Source of the DNA: Burkholderia sp. S171
GTDB lineage: Bacteria; Pseudomonadota; Gammaproteobacteria; Burkholderiales; Burkholderiaceae
NCBI RefSeq assembly: GCF_009766085.1
Contig: NZ_LMUF01000017.1
Coordinates: forward strand, 19,208-83,207
Reading direction: 5' to 3'
DNA length: 64,000 bases
Shown: positions 19,455-29,007 of the stretch, in pieces
Layout: the number at the start of each line of letters is the position of its first letter
Numbering within the stretch: position 1 is the first letter of the stretch
Notes under the pieces: generated by a model
Seen by the model: the letters and a program-made list of their open reading frames with translations, nothing else
The model's database searches: none
What the model was told of the DNA's origin: nothing
Made by a program: the position numbers and the translations under genes

Positions 19455-20345
19455 TCACCAACCGAACAGAATTGAAAAAGATCCTGCGGATTGCCTGATA
19501 CGTCCCACATACGGTGTCTCGAAATGTCCCGGCAGGAGCAGTGCGTTTTCAGATGCGCAAAACTCCAGCAACTCGCGACGTGATTTCGCGGACAAGGCTT
19601 TGTCCCAACACACCCGGCTACTCCAGTTCCAGAACGGGATCTGTACGGGAGAGTGCAATAAATCACCCGCGAAAACGCCGAGTTCGCCTTGTGATCTCAG
19701 TTCGATGCGGACGTGGCCAGGAGAGTGTCCGGGGGCCGGGCGCAATGTCAGGCAATCGAGAAATTCCGCTACTCCGTCGACAAGGACTGCTTTGCCTGCG
19801 TCGGCAATCGGGAAAATAGAATCTTCGAATACTGTTTTGAGGAAAGGCGGGCTATCGGGATTGGCTGCCTCGTCTTTCGCGGCTTCATATTCCGTTCTTG
19901 AAAAAACGTATTGGGCATTGGGAAAAGTCGGCACCCAACGGCCGTTATCCAGGCGCGTATTCCAGCCCACGTGATCGACGTGAAGATGCGTGCACAACAC
20001 ATAGTCGACGTCTTCTGGTCGCACTCCGCACTCCGCCATGCGTTCGAGATAGCGATTGGCGAGCATATGCATTTCCGCGAGACCAGGCCGCGATTTGTGG
20101 TTGCCCATACACGTGTCGATCAGCACGTTATAGCCGCCGACCTTTAGCAACCAGCTATGAACGGGCATTGCAAAGTGCCCGCTTTCCGGGTCGTAGTGGG
20201 TGGGGCATAGCCAGGATTCGTGAGGCCTCACCGCTTCTCTGTCGAAGTCTGGAAACCAAGCCTGCATCGTTTCGCCAAGTAGATAGCTGTCCAGTATCCG
20301 GCATATTTCGATTTCGCCGATTTTCACCACTTTATTTTTCAGCAT
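19455..20345 (-). CDS. Metallo-beta-lactamase-fold hydrolase
   Basis: This MBL-fold protein of 296 residues has the binuclear zinc motif HLHVDH (His120, His122, Asp124, His125). It also has GHSPGH, AGDLLH and a final PGHFE segment that would supply the other ligands. Family members hydrolyse lactones, esters, thioesters or amides (the AttM-type lactonases are examples). The specific substrate cannot be read here. The start at 20345 has CGGAGAC a few bases upstream; the open frame extends to 20489 but lacks a ribosome site there. It is transcribed away from the flavin monooxygenase genes. A perfect ATTTGTCA-TAG-TGACAAAT dyad lies between the two. Confidence 0.86.
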   Translation of the reverse strand: MLKNKVVKIGEIEICRILDSYLLGETMQAWFPDFDREAVRPHESWLCPTHYDPESGHFAMPVHSWLLKVGGYNVLIDTCMGNHKSRPGLAEMHMLANRYLERMAECGVRPEDVDYVLCTHLHVDHVGWNTRLDNGRWVPTFPNAQYVFSRTEYEAAKDEAANPDSPPFLKTVFEDSIFPIADAGKAVLVDGVAEFLDCLTLRPAPGHSPGHVRIELRSQGELGVFAGDLLHSPVQIPFWNWSSRVCWDKALSAKSRRELLEFCASENALLLPGHFETPYVGRIRQSAGSFSILFGW

Positions 20346-20496
20346 GCATGTCTCCGATCGCAGTGTCGCCAAGTTGAGTTTAACCACCATAGCTCTCATG
20401 TAGAAGTTATGGATCAGGTCCGTCCATCGGAACCTTGATGGCTTGCGCTTAGGCCTGAAGCAGAGGTCAGCCGTGTCGGCGTATTTCATTTCGACA

Positions 20497-20515
20497 ATTT
20501 GTCATAGTGACAAAT
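20497..20515. promoter_or_regulatory. Perfect dyad ATTTGTCATAGTGACAAAT
   Basis: Eight-base arms with a 3-base spacer, in the 389-base gap between the divergent MBL-fold gene (start 20345) and the flavin monooxygenase remnant (20735). Fifteen bases are identical to the site at 4886-4900, and the TGACAAAT half-site is shared with 12788 and 55670. It is a likely TetR-type operator acting on one or both divergent promoters. Confidence 0.6.
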
Positions 20516-20734
20516 CAGGTCTAGCTGCATACCCTCACTTTCCCCGGATTCCCTTGCGCCCCTCTGGTTAAGTTTCTATATTTCCATTCGCCTCTCGTAG
20601 TGACGAAAGTGTCGTTCCGAACGCATCCCCGTCAATGTTCGCGGAGATTATATTCAATAGATCAGGAATCCGAATGAAAATTTTCAAGCGTAAAGTTTGA
20701 AGTCGGACAATACGTTAAAAACCCCATACCTGCT

Positions 20735-21976
20735 ATGGAGACAATGATGACTCATGCAGCAATCGCGCTCGTCGAAACGAACATGTCCACACAGCCGGAA
20801 AGCGTGCCCAGTTTGCGCGAGTTGGCCGCGCGAGCCGAAGCTCTGCAGCCGTTGCTCAGCAAGAACGCTGCTCAGTCAGACAAGAACCGGCGGGCCAGTG
20901 AAGAGAATATCAGGGCAATCGACGAGGCCGGTCTGTTTCGGCTCATGGTGCCCAAGCGCTACGGCGGCTACGAAGGCACGCTTCGCTCGCATCTGGAGGT
21001 CTCTGCCGCGCTAGGCGAAGGATGCGGCGGTACGGCGTGGGTCGTCGCGTTGATCAACGTGTGCGCCTGGTTTACCGGCCTGTTTGCGCAGCGGGCGCAA
21101 GACGAAGTGTTCGGAGCGAATCCCGCTGCCTGAGTTTCCGGGGTCTTCACGCCCTCCAAGGATTCGCGGCGTGTAGAAGGCGGCCTGGTCATCTCCGGAA
21201 AATGGTATTTCTCGTCAGGCTCGCTTCACGCGGACTGGGCGATGATCGGCGTCATTGAACATGATCAGCATGGCGCATTCAAGAAGCAGTTTCTGGCGCT
21301 CGTACCCATGAGCGAGTTGTCGATCGAGGACACCTGGTACACCGCTGGCATGCGCGCGTCGGGTAGCAATTGCATCGTCGGCAATGAAGTGTTCGTGCCG
21401 GACCATCGTTTGATCGACATCTTGGCAGCCGTGCAAGGCGACTACCCAACCGAATTGAAGGAAGAGGCGAACTATCGCGCCGCCTTCGTGCCGTTTGCCG
21501 CATTGATCCTGACAGGACCACAACTGGGCATGGGGCGCGCGGCTCTCAAGTACGTGATCGAAAAGGCGCCGCAACGGGCGATCGCTTATACGTCCTACGA
21601 GAAACAGACCGATTCCACCGTGTTCCAGATGCAGATCGCAGATGCCGCGCTAAACATCGATACGGCGCATTTGCGGGCATTCCGGTCGGCCGATGAAATC
21701 GATGCGGCCGCTCAGCATGGCGAGTCGCTCGACTAAGTGACCCGCGCGCGGGTTCGCGCTGACACGGGGCTGATTACGACGCTTATAACTGACGCGATCA
21801 ATGTGCTGTTGTCGGCGCATGGTGCGGGAAGTTTTGCGGAAGGCAGTCCGATGCAGCGTTGGTGGCGTGATTCGAATACTGCGGCGCGTCATGCCCTTCA
21901 ATTGCCCGCCATCGGAAATGAGGTGTACGGCAAGGGGCTGCTTGGCGTTGAAAATACGGTCACGCCGTTGGTATAG
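20735..21976 (+). pseudogene. Two-component flavin monooxygenase, oxygenase subunit, two in-frame stops
   Basis: One continuous frame of 414 codons encodes an acyl-CoA-dehydrogenase-fold monooxygenase of the HpaH/HsaA class, which uses reduced flavin from a separate reductase to hydroxylate phenols. The frame is interrupted by TGA at 21131-21133 (context PAA-stop-VSGVFTP, probably once CGA) and TAA at 21734-21736 (context ESLD-stop-VTRARV, probably once Tyr). No indels are present and sequence between the stops is well preserved (GMRASGSNCIVGNEVFVPDH), so the inactivation looks recent. The reductase gene starts two bases after the stop and is intact. An intact paralogue of 414 residues is at 44004-45248. 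Confidence 0.88.
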
Positions 21977-21978
21977 CA

Positions 21979-22521
21979 ATGGGCGATTCTTTTGTGCATC
22001 ACGGCGCAGACTCCGTGGACCCGAAACTGTTGCGCACGGCCATGGGGCTGTTTGCAACCGGCGTGACTGTGATCACCTTCAAGGCCGACGGGCAACGGGG
22101 GGGAATGACCGCAAACGCGTTCATGTCGGTGTCGCTTGAGCCGCCGTTAGTACTCGTTTCCGTTCGGACCGCTTCCCGTTTCAACCAGTGGGTGCGAGAG
22201 GATGTCCGCTTCGGCATCAATATACTTGGCGAGGACCAGCGCGTGCTTAGCGGACATTTCAGCGGCCATCCGGTGGCGGGGATCGATCCCCGTTTTTATG
22301 AAAATCGGGGGACACCGTTGCTCGAGGGGAGCTTGATCCATATCGTTGCTCGCACGGTCGACGTGCATCCTGCGGGAGATCATTTGCTTTACATCGGCGA
22401 AGTCGAGCATTTGCGCTTTGGCGAGCAGCGCAGGCCGCTGATCTTCTATAGCGGGAAGTACCAACAAGTTCATACCCATCCTTCGACAATCAATGCAAAC
22501 GGATTCATTGAAGGATGGTAG
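21979..22521 (+). CDS. Flavin reductase component (HpaC/HsaB-like)
   Basis: This 180-residue protein of the flavin reductase-like (FMN-binding split-barrel) family supplies reduced flavin to a partner oxygenase. Recognisable segments are LRTAMGLFATGVTVITF, GMTANAFMSVSLEPPLVLVS, FGINILGEDQ and the final LIFYSGKY. It follows the inactivated oxygenase gene by two bases, as a classic two-component operon. With its partner broken, it could only serve the intact oxygenase at 44004, which has its own reductase at 46185, or be a relic. Confidence 0.9.
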   Translation: MGDSFVHHGADSVDPKLLRTAMGLFATGVTVITFKADGQRGGMTANAFMSVSLEPPLVLVSVRTASRFNQWVREDVRFGINILGEDQRVLSGHFSGHPVAGIDPRFYENRGTPLLEGSLIHIVARTVDVHPAGDHLLYIGEVEHLRFGEQRRPLIFYSGKYQQVHTHPSTINANGFIEGW

Positions 22522-22771
22522 GGCGATTCGATACGTCTCGCGAACAAACAGGATGTTTGGCTCGCGAAACCTCAAACTTAGGGAAAACGTTCATCGGCCT
22601 ATGCGGAACAAGCATAGCTGTATCGATTGCCACATCTGGGCCTTCCCGACGATATGGCGCACAGTTTCAATAAGACGGTTGGGCGCTCGCACGATTACTG
22701 ACATGCGCACCCTGACCGCGCGTGCGTTCAGCGGTACCCACTGATCACCTTTACCTTATCGAGCATTCCGG

Positions 22772-25450
22772 ATGGAGTTGGAACCCCTTGAACTGTTGAA
22801 TCTCTTGACCGGCCTGTCGGGCGACGATCCTGACCGCGAAGAGACCTCGGAATGGCTCGACGCGCTGGAAGGCGTGGCGCGTGTTGCAGGCGTCGATCGT
22901 GTTGTATTTCTCATGCAACGTCTGGCCGAGCACGCGAGTCATTTGGGCATTTCGCCTGCGGCTCATCCCTATTCGCTATATCAGAACACCATCGAACTCG
23001 ACGAGCAACCGGCCTATCCCGGCGACTTGGCGATGGAAGAGCGCATCACGTCGATCATCCGCTGGAACGCCCTGGCCATGGTCGCCAAAGCCAATAAAGC
23101 TTATGGCGAACTGGGCGGGCATATAGCCAGTTACGCGTCGGCGGCGGAGATCTTTGAAGTTGGCTTCAATCATTTCTTCCGCGCCGATAGTGCGACCTCG
23201 AAAGGGGACCTTGTGTACTTCCAGCCCCATTCGGCGCCAGGTGTATACGCCCGCGCGTTTCTGGAAGGGCGGCTCGACGAGGCTCAACTGGATCGGTATC
23301 GGCAGGAGGTTGACGGCGGCGGCCTTTGTTCATATCCGCACCCCTGGCTGATGCCCGACTTCTGGCAATTTCCCACCGGATCCATGGGCATCGGCCCAAT
23401 CAGCTCAATTTATCAGGCGCGCTTTCTACGCTACCTTGATCATCGCGGAATCGCCAGGACGGAGCAACGTCATGTTTGGGGGGTGTTTGGCGACGGCGAA
23501 ATGGATGAACCGGAATCGATTGCGGCCCTCTCCCTCGCGGCGCGCGAACAGTTGGACAACCTGACGTTTGTCATCAACTGCAATCTGCAGCGGCTTGATG
23601 GACCCGTGCGCGGCAACGGCCAGATCATCCAGGAGCTCGAGTCGACCTTCACAGGCGCGGGCTGGAACGTCATCAAGGTGATCTGGGGCTCGGATTGGGA
23701 CGCGCTATTCGCGCGCGACCATAAGCATTTATTGCTGCGCCGATTCGCACAGACGGTCGATGGTCAATACCAGACACTTGGCGCCAATGATGGTGCTTAT
23801 AACCGTGCGCACTTCTTCGATCTCGATCCCGAATTGCAGGCGCTCGTCGCGCACATGTCGCCGGAAGAAATCGACGGCTTGCGACGCGGCGGTCATGATT
23901 TTCGCAAGCTGTATGCGGCCTTCGACGCTGCATTGAAACATCGCGGGCGTCCCACGGTGATCCTTGCCAAGACCAAGAAGGGCTATGGCATGGGGCTGGC
24001 GGGCGAATCGCGTAACACGTCGCACCAGCAGAAGAAGCTCGATGTCAATGCGCTCAAGGCATTTCGCGACCGCTTTGGTCTGCCGCTCGATGATGCGACC
24101 ATCGGTGAAATGGGTTTCTACCGGCCACCTGAAGACAGCGCCGAAATGCGCTACCTGCATGCGCGACGCGCGGCTCTGGGCGGGTATATGCCGAAGCGCG
24201 CGACCCATGCGTTGCCGGTTTCGGTGCCGCCGCTTGAAAGCTACGCGAAGTTTGCGCTGCAGCCGGACGAGCCGCGCGAGGTTTCGACCACTACCGCGGT
24301 TGTGCGCCTTTTTACGAATCTTTTGAAGGACAAGGAACTGGGCCCGCGCATCGTACCGATCGTGGCCGACGAGGCGCGTACCTTCGGCATGGCAAGCCTG
24401 TTCCGCCAGGTTGGCATCTACTCGCCACTTGGGCAGCTCTACGAGCCCGAAGACGCCGCTTCGATGCTCTACTACAAGGAGTCCAGGGACGGTCAGTTGC
24501 TGGAAGAGGGCATCACTGAAGCGGGCGCGATTTCGTCCTGGATAGCCGCCGCCACGTCGTATAGTGTGAACGGCGTCGCCATGCTGCCGTTCTATATCTA
24601 TTACTCGATGTTCGGTTTCCAACGCGTAGGCGACCTGATCTGGGCCGCTGCCGACCAGCGCGCACGCGGCTTCCTGATCGGCGCGACTGCGGGCCGCACC
24701 ACACTCTCGGGCGAAGGACTCCAACATCAGGATGGCACAAGCCAACTGATCGCCTCCACGGTGCCGAACTGCCGCGCGTATGACCCGGCCTTTGCAGGCG
24801 AAGCCGCGGTGATCATCGATCACGGCAGCCGGCGCATGCCCGAAGCGCAGCACGACGAGTTTTACTATCTGACGGTCACCAACGAGAATTACGCGCAGGC
24901 GCCGCTCGAAGCAGACGCTCATGACGACGTCATCAAAGGCATGCGTCGATACGGCGTGCGCGGTGCGAAGGACGTCATGCCGGCTGTGCGCCTGCTTGGA
25001 TCCGGTGCGATTCTGCGCGAAGTCATCGCGGCTGCCGATTTACTCGCCACAGACTGGGACGTCGCGTCCGAGATCTGGAGTGTGACCAGTTTTTCGGAGC
25101 TTGCCCGCGGCGCGCGTGAGCTGGAGCGCGACAGGATGTTCGGGGCAGGGGACAAAGAGCCGAGCCACGTGGCGCGCTGTCTTGCGGGCGGCGCCCCGGT
25201 GGTGGCCGCAAGCGACTACGTTCGTGCCTATGCGCAGTTGATTGCGTCGTACGTCGAGGCGCCGTACATCGCGCTGGGTACTGACGGGTTCGGACGCAGC
25301 GATACGCGTCCCGCATTGCGGCGCTTCTTCGAGGTGGATCGCTATCACATAGTGGCGGCTGCATTATCGGCTATAGACCCTGCAAAGCAGGCTCTTGCGC
25401 TTGAGCGCTATGACATCGAGGCCGCCCATGGCGCGCCGTGGAATCGCTAG
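22772..25450 (+). CDS. AceE-type 2-oxoacid dehydrogenase E1, orphan
   Basis: This is a homodimeric thiamine-diphosphate-dependent E1 of 892 residues, close in length to E. coli AceE (887). It decarboxylates pyruvate or a related 2-oxoacid and passes the acyl group to an E2 lipoyl protein. The ThDP/Mg motif is GDGEMDEP at residues 240-247, ending in NCN at 269-271, and GLQHQDGTSQL lies in the second domain. No E2 or E3 gene occurs in the window, so it must borrow partners from elsewhere. It stands between a flavin monooxygenase pair and a ring-cleavage pair, so oxidation of pyruvate or 2-oxobutyrate from aromatic breakdown is plausible. MdeB-type E1 paralogues are a precedent. The ribosome site is weak. 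Confidence 0.9.
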   Translation: MELEPLELLNLLTGLSGDDPDREETSEWLDALEGVARVAGVDRVVFLMQRLAEHASHLGISPAAHPYSLYQNTIELDEQPAYPGDLAMEERITSIIRWNALAMVAKANKAYGELGGHIASYASAAEIFEVGFNHFFRADSATSKGDLVYFQPHSAPGVYARAFLEGRLDEAQLDRYRQEVDGGGLCSYPHPWLMPDFWQFPTGSMGIGPISSIYQARFLRYLDHRGIARTEQRHVWGVFGDGEMDEPESIAALSLAAREQLDNLTFVINCNLQRLDGPVRGNGQIIQELESTFTGAGWNVIKVIWGSDWDALFARDHKHLLLRRFAQTVDGQYQTLGANDGAYNRAHFFDLDPELQALVAHMSPEEIDGLRRGGHDFRKLYAAFDAALKHRGRPTVILAKTKKGYGMGLAGESRNTSHQQKKLDVNALKAFRDRFGLPLDDATIGEMGFYRPPEDSAEMRYLHARRAALGGYMPKRATHALPVSVPPLESYAKFALQPDEPREVSTTTAVVRLFTNLLKDKELGPRIVPIVADEARTFGMASLFRQVGIYSPLGQLYEPEDAASMLYYKESRDGQLLEEGITEAGAISSWIAAATSYSVNGVAMLPFYIYYSMFGFQRVGDLIWAAADQRARGFLIGATAGRTTLSGEGLQHQDGTSQLIASTVPNCRAYDPAFAGEAAVIIDHGSRRMPEAQHDEFYYLTVTNENYAQAPLEADAHDDVIKGMRRYGVRGAKDVMPAVRLLGSGAILREVIAAADLLATDWDVASEIWSVTSFSELARGARELERDRMFGAGDKEPSHVARCLAGGAPVVAASDYVRAYAQLIASYVEAPYIALGTDGFGRSDTRPALRRFFEVDRYHIVAAALSAIDPAKQALALERYDIEAAHGAPWNR

Positions 25451-25477
25451 TGACAGGAAAGAGTACCTAAGAAAAGA

Positions 25478-25540
25478 GGGGCTTAGCAACCCCAACACCT
25501 TGTTGACTGACATTCGCCCCGTGCAGACCCAACGGGGCGT
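25478..25540 (+). promoter_or_regulatory. Two hairpins in the aceE-like/dioxygenase gap
   Basis: Between the E1 gene and the dioxygenase gene are GGGG-N8-CCCC (25478-25493) and a perfect 8-base stem CGCCCCGT/ACGGGGCG with a 9-base loop (25516-25540). Neither has a downstream T run, so they are not clear intrinsic terminators. They may stabilise or partition an operon transcript. Confidence 0.4.
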
Positions 25541-25561
25541 CCACCGGAAAAGGAGACAAAC

Positions 25562-26155
25562 ATGACTGCCACGCAAACGCTTCAACCAGCCGCGACGGCG
25601 CAGCCCGAGACACCCGAGCATGTCGTGCCGTTCAAGATGGCCCACATGGTCTACCGGTGCCGCCAGCGCGACCAGACCGTCGACTGGTATCTGAAGCTGT
25701 TCCAGGCGCACATTGTGTTCAAAGATGACGTGCTGACCTTTATCACGTACGACGACGAACATCACCGGCTTGCATTCTTCAACATGCCGGACATTCCGCC
25801 CAAGGGTGTGGAAACCGCAGGGGTGCATCACGTCGCCTACAGCTTCCGCACGATCGGCGAAGTGCTCAAGACCTACGCCCGCCTGAAGGCGGTCGGCATC
25901 CTGCCGTACTGGTGTATCAATCACGGACCGACCACGTCGCTATATTTCCGCGACCCGGAAGGCAACGATATTGAGTTTCAGGTCGATAACAACGACGACG
26001 CGGGAGCCTATTTCCATTCGGAGGACTTCGCGAAAAATCCCATCGGCGTTGAGTTCGATGCCGACGAGCTCGTCAGAATGTGGCAGGCGGGCGCAAGCGA
26101 CGCCGAGTTGTGCAAGGTTGGGACTGCGGCGGTCCGCAAGTCCAGTGTTCTATAA
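25562..26155 (+). CDS. One-domain VOC-fold extradiol-type dioxygenase
   Basis: This 197-residue protein of the vicinal-oxygen-chelate superfamily has a single unit of the type I extradiol dioxygenase kind. Likely metal ligands are His28 (KMAHMVYRC), His90 (GVHHVAYSF) and Glu138 (NDIEFQVDN), the expected 2-His-1-Glu set. Family members of this size open catechol-type rings next to the hydroxyls. AAGGAGAC precedes the ATG. The next gene, 12 bases downstream, encodes a fumarylacetoacetate-hydrolase-family protein that could hydrolyse the ring-cleavage product. Glyoxalase-like function is the main alternative. Confidence 0.82.
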   Translation: MTATQTLQPAATAQPETPEHVVPFKMAHMVYRCRQRDQTVDWYLKLFQAHIVFKDDVLTFITYDDEHHRLAFFNMPDIPPKGVETAGVHHVAYSFRTIGEVLKTYARLKAVGILPYWCINHGPTTSLYFRDPEGNDIEFQVDNNDDAGAYFHSEDFAKNPIGVEFDADELVRMWQAGASDAELCKVGTAAVRKSSVL

Positions 26156-26167
26156 GCGGAGTTATCG

Positions 26168-27031
26168 ATGAAACTGGTTACATTTTCCGTGTCGGGCAGA
26201 GCGCCTTCGACAGGACTGGTAGTAAAAAGCGGGATAGTTAGCTTAGCGAAACATATTGCCGATGCTCCCCCCGACATGATCGGCCTGATCAGCGCGTGGC
26301 CCGACTTCCGAAGCCGGTTGCAGCAACTGGAGGCAAACACCCGCGCCGATGTCTCGCTTGATGCGGTCACGCTGCTCGCGCCGGTACCCCGGCCGGGCAA
26401 GATACTCGGCATTGGCTTGAACTACGCGGACCACCTCGCTGAGTCTGGCATGGAAAAACCTGCCGATCAGTTATGGTTCGCCAAAATGCCGACATCGGCT
26501 GCCGGACCGTTTGCATCGATTGATCTACCGCGCGTGTCCGAACAACTGGACTACGAGGCGGAACTCGCCTTCGTAATCGGTCAGCGCTGCCGCCATGTTT
26601 CGCGCGATCGAGCGCATGAAGTCATCTTCGGCTACAGCGCGGCGAACGATGTCAGCGTGCGCGACTGGCAAGTTCGCACCTCGCAATTCATGCTGGGAAA
26701 GTCGTTCGATACGCACGCGCCGTTTGGTCCCTGGATCGTGACCTCCGATGAAATCGCGGACCCGCACGCACTGGGCATACGCACGTTCGTAAATGGGGAA
26801 AAACGCCAGGATTCGAACACCCGGGAGTTGATCTTCAATTGCTTTGAGCAGGTCGAGCATTTATCGAAGGTCATGACGCTCGAACCGGGCGACGTGATTC
26901 TTTCGGGCACGCCGGGCGGCGTCGGTGTCGCGTGCAAGCCACCGCGCTGGCTGCGCTCAGGCGATCGGGTCAGGGTCGAGATTGACGAAATCGGCGCGAT
27001 CGAGAACGTAGTCCGGCCGGAAGCCGGTTGA
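26168..27031 (+). CDS. Fumarylacetoacetate hydrolase (FAH) family protein, copy 1
   Basis: A 287-residue FAH-family hydrolase/decarboxylase/isomerase. The metal-binding pattern is visible as LDYEAELAFVIG (two Glu) and SAANDVSVRDWQ (Asp), and the C-terminal LEPGDVILSGTPGGVGVA loop is typical. Such enzymes hydrolyse C-C bonds in acylpyruvates or fumarylpyruvate, or act in 2-hydroxypentadienoate branches of meta-cleavage pathways. CGGAG precedes the ATG. It is coupled in order with the VOC dioxygenase upstream. Copies 2 and 3 are at 48062 and 54747; copy 2 has the same length and resembles this one more. Confidence 0.9.
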   Translation: MKLVTFSVSGRAPSTGLVVKSGIVSLAKHIADAPPDMIGLISAWPDFRSRLQQLEANTRADVSLDAVTLLAPVPRPGKILGIGLNYADHLAESGMEKPADQLWFAKMPTSAAGPFASIDLPRVSEQLDYEAELAFVIGQRCRHVSRDRAHEVIFGYSAANDVSVRDWQVRTSQFMLGKSFDTHAPFGPWIVTSDEIADPHALGIRTFVNGEKRQDSNTRELIFNCFEQVEHLSKVMTLEPGDVILSGTPGGVGVACKPPRWLRSGDRVRVEIDEIGAIENVVRPEAG

Positions 27032-27055
27032 TCCACGGAATCAGGAGAACAAGTA

Positions 27056-27433
27056 ATGACCGATGCATCTATCCAGCAGGAAATTACTCGACTAGAACAG
27101 GCGCGATGTCGCGCGCTTGTCGAAGCCGATCTCGACGCGCTGGACCAGCTCGTATCCGATGACGTCGTGCACGTGCATGCAACCGGCCACGCCGACGACA
27201 AAGCCGCCTATCTGCTGACGGTCGAAAAGAAGATCCGCTTCCTTTCGGCGACGCGCGAACACCTTGAGGTGCGAGTCCATGGCGACGTGGCGATCGCCAC
27301 GGGAGCATTGACGCAGAGCATCGAGTTGAAGGAGTCGGCCCAGCGCGTGGAAATGCACGTGATGACGACCCAGGTGTGGGCACGCGCGCGCGGCGCGTGG
27401 CAACAAGTCAGTTTCCAGGCCACAAACATATAG
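27056..27433 (+). CDS. NTF2-like (SnoaL/DUF4440-type) small protein
   Basis: A 125-residue protein of the nuclear-transport-factor-2-like fold: an N-terminal helix pair (ITRLEQARCRALVEADLDAL) followed by a curved sheet, with LVSDDVVHVHATGHADDKAAY in the usual place. Members are isomerases, dehydratases or unknown. AGGAG precedes the ATG. It is the last gene of the plus-strand run starting at 20735 and lies 24 bases after the FAH gene, so a role in isomerising a ring-cleavage intermediate is possible but not shown. Confidence 0.8.
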   Translation: MTDASIQQEITRLEQARCRALVEADLDALDQLVSDDVVHVHATGHADDKAAYLLTVEKKIRFLSATREHLEVRVHGDVAIATGALTQSIELKESAQRVEMHVMTTQVWARARGAWQQVSFQATNI

Positions 27434-27531
27434 CCGGAGCGGGCGATTGCCAGGGTTCGATTGCCCGGTTTCTACCGCGGCCGTCCGAACCCTGGCAACG
27501 CTTACCGCGCTTCACGCCGGCGAGGCGTCGT

Positions 27532-29007
27532 TCACAGAGGATACTTGCGCTTGTCCCGGCTGACGGTGACCAGATTCAGATCGGTGAACATCTCGATGGC
27601 CCATCGGCCGAAGCGTGCCCAGCCACTGTCCTTGACACCGCCGAATGGAATTTGCGGCTCGCCACCCATGGTCGGCCCGTTGACGTTGACCATGCCCGCC
27701 TGTAGCTCGCCGCCCAATGTGACTCCTTTCCAGACGTCAGCGGTCATGATGGAGGCCGACAAGCCGAACTGAGTGCCATTCGCTTTTTCCAATGCCTCCG
27801 CTTCGCTGTCGAAAGGCTCGACCAGCACGACGGGACCGAAAACTTCCTCGCAGTAAATGGGCGCATCTGGAGGGACGTCGACTAACACGGTAGGCTCGAA
27901 GCAGCGCCCATTGCAATTTCCGCCCGCCACGACGCGAGCACCCATCTCGACCGCCTGGTTGATGCCCTTCATTACATTGGAAACGGCCTGATTGTTGATT
28001 AGTGGTCCGAGCTTGTTCTTGGGGTCTGCCGGGTCGCCCACTGTTATCGCTTTAGCGCGCAATATGAAGCGTTCCAGAAAATCATTGAACAGTGGCCGCT
28101 CGACCAGAATCTTGCGCGTATTCATGCAAATCTGGCCCTGATGGAAGAACGCCGCAAAAATTGCGGTATCGACCGAGTAATCGAGGTCCGCGTCCTTGAG
28201 CACGATCATCGGGTTATAGCCGCCCAGTTCAAGCGAAATCCGCTTCAAATGTTTACCCGCGCGTGCCGCCAGCATCGACCCCGTCGCCGATGACCCCGTA
28301 AAGTTGTACGCGCGCACATGCCTGCTCTCGAATAGCTTGTCGGCGATCGGACCCACTTGTCCGGGCGCGTGGGTGATGACATTCAGCACGCCGGCGGGGA
28401 AGCCCGCTTCGGTCAGGATTTCGCCCATCAGCAGACCCGCGCACACCGGCGCATCTTCTGAAGGCTTCAGCACAACGGTATTTCCGCAGGCAAGCGGTGC
28501 GACCACTGTGCGGAACCCCAGCGCAAGGGAACCGTTCCACGGAGAAATGCCGCCTACAACGCCCAACGGTTTGCGAATCGCCATGGCGAACACGCCAGGG
28601 GTATCCGACGGAACAATTTCGCCTCCAGAAAGATACGGATATCCGGCGGCCTGCCGCAGTAGTCCCGCCGCCCATTGAATCTGGAAGCGGGCGAATGCGT
28701 TTGAGCATCCGGTTTCCAGCGCCATGAGCAGGACCACTTCGTCCGCGCGGCGAACAAGAATGTCAGCGGCCTTGAGAAATAGACCCTGACGGTCGCGAGC
28801 GCCCATCGCCGCCCATGCAGGAAAGGCTTTGGCAGCAGCGTCGATGGCACGTTGCGCGTCCACGTCACTTGACGCCGGGACGTGCGCGAAGACGGTGTTG
28901 TCGTACGGATTCATGTCATCGAAGGTGGCTTCCGCCGCCGCTTCGACCCATTCGCCAGCTATTAGTTGACGATATTTCTTTATCTGCGTTGTTGAAACGT
29001 TTTCCAT
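27532..29007 (-). CDS. Aldehyde dehydrogenase, copy 1
   Basis: An NAD(P)-dependent aldehyde dehydrogenase of 491 residues. The catalytic Cys294 is in GQICMNTRK and the general-base Glu260 in SLELGGYNP; SPWNGSLAL and FTGSSATG form cofactor contacts. The style resembles vanillin/benzaldehyde dehydrogenases acting on aromatic aldehydes. AAGGAATCGAG precedes the ATG. It is the last gene of the minus-strand run AAHS, BON, amidohydrolase, Fe-type ADH, ALDH, so it probably finishes oxidation of an alcohol to an acid via the ADH upstream. Confidence 0.93.
   Translation of the reverse strand: MENVSTTQIKKYRQLIAGEWVEAAAEATFDDMNPYDNTVFAHVPASSDVDAQRAIDAAAKAFPAWAAMGARDRQGLFLKAADILVRRADEVVLLMALETGCSNAFARFQIQWAAGLLRQAAGYPYLSGGEIVPSDTPGVFAMAIRKPLGVVGGISPWNGSLALGFRTVVAPLACGNTVVLKPSEDAPVCAGLLMGEILTEAGFPAGVLNVITHAPGQVGPIADKLFESRHVRAYNFTGSSATGSMLAARAGKHLKRISLELGGYNPMIVLKDADLDYSVDTAIFAAFFHQGQICMNTRKILVERPLFNDFLERFILRAKAITVGDPADPKNKLGPLINNQAVSNVMKGINQAVEMGARVVAGGNCNGRCFEPTVLVDVPPDAPIYCEEVFGPVVLVEPFDSEAEALEKANGTQFGLSASIMTADVWKGVTLGGELQAGMVNVNGPTMGGEPQIPFGGVKDSGWARFGRWAIEMFTDLNLVTVSRDKRKYPL

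Noticed and set aside
20735..21976. TGA and TAA in the monooxygenase as recoding (selenocysteine or readthrough)
   Set aside because: Two different stop codons, no SECIS-like structure noticed, and a paralogue with ordinary sense codons make plain inactivation simpler.
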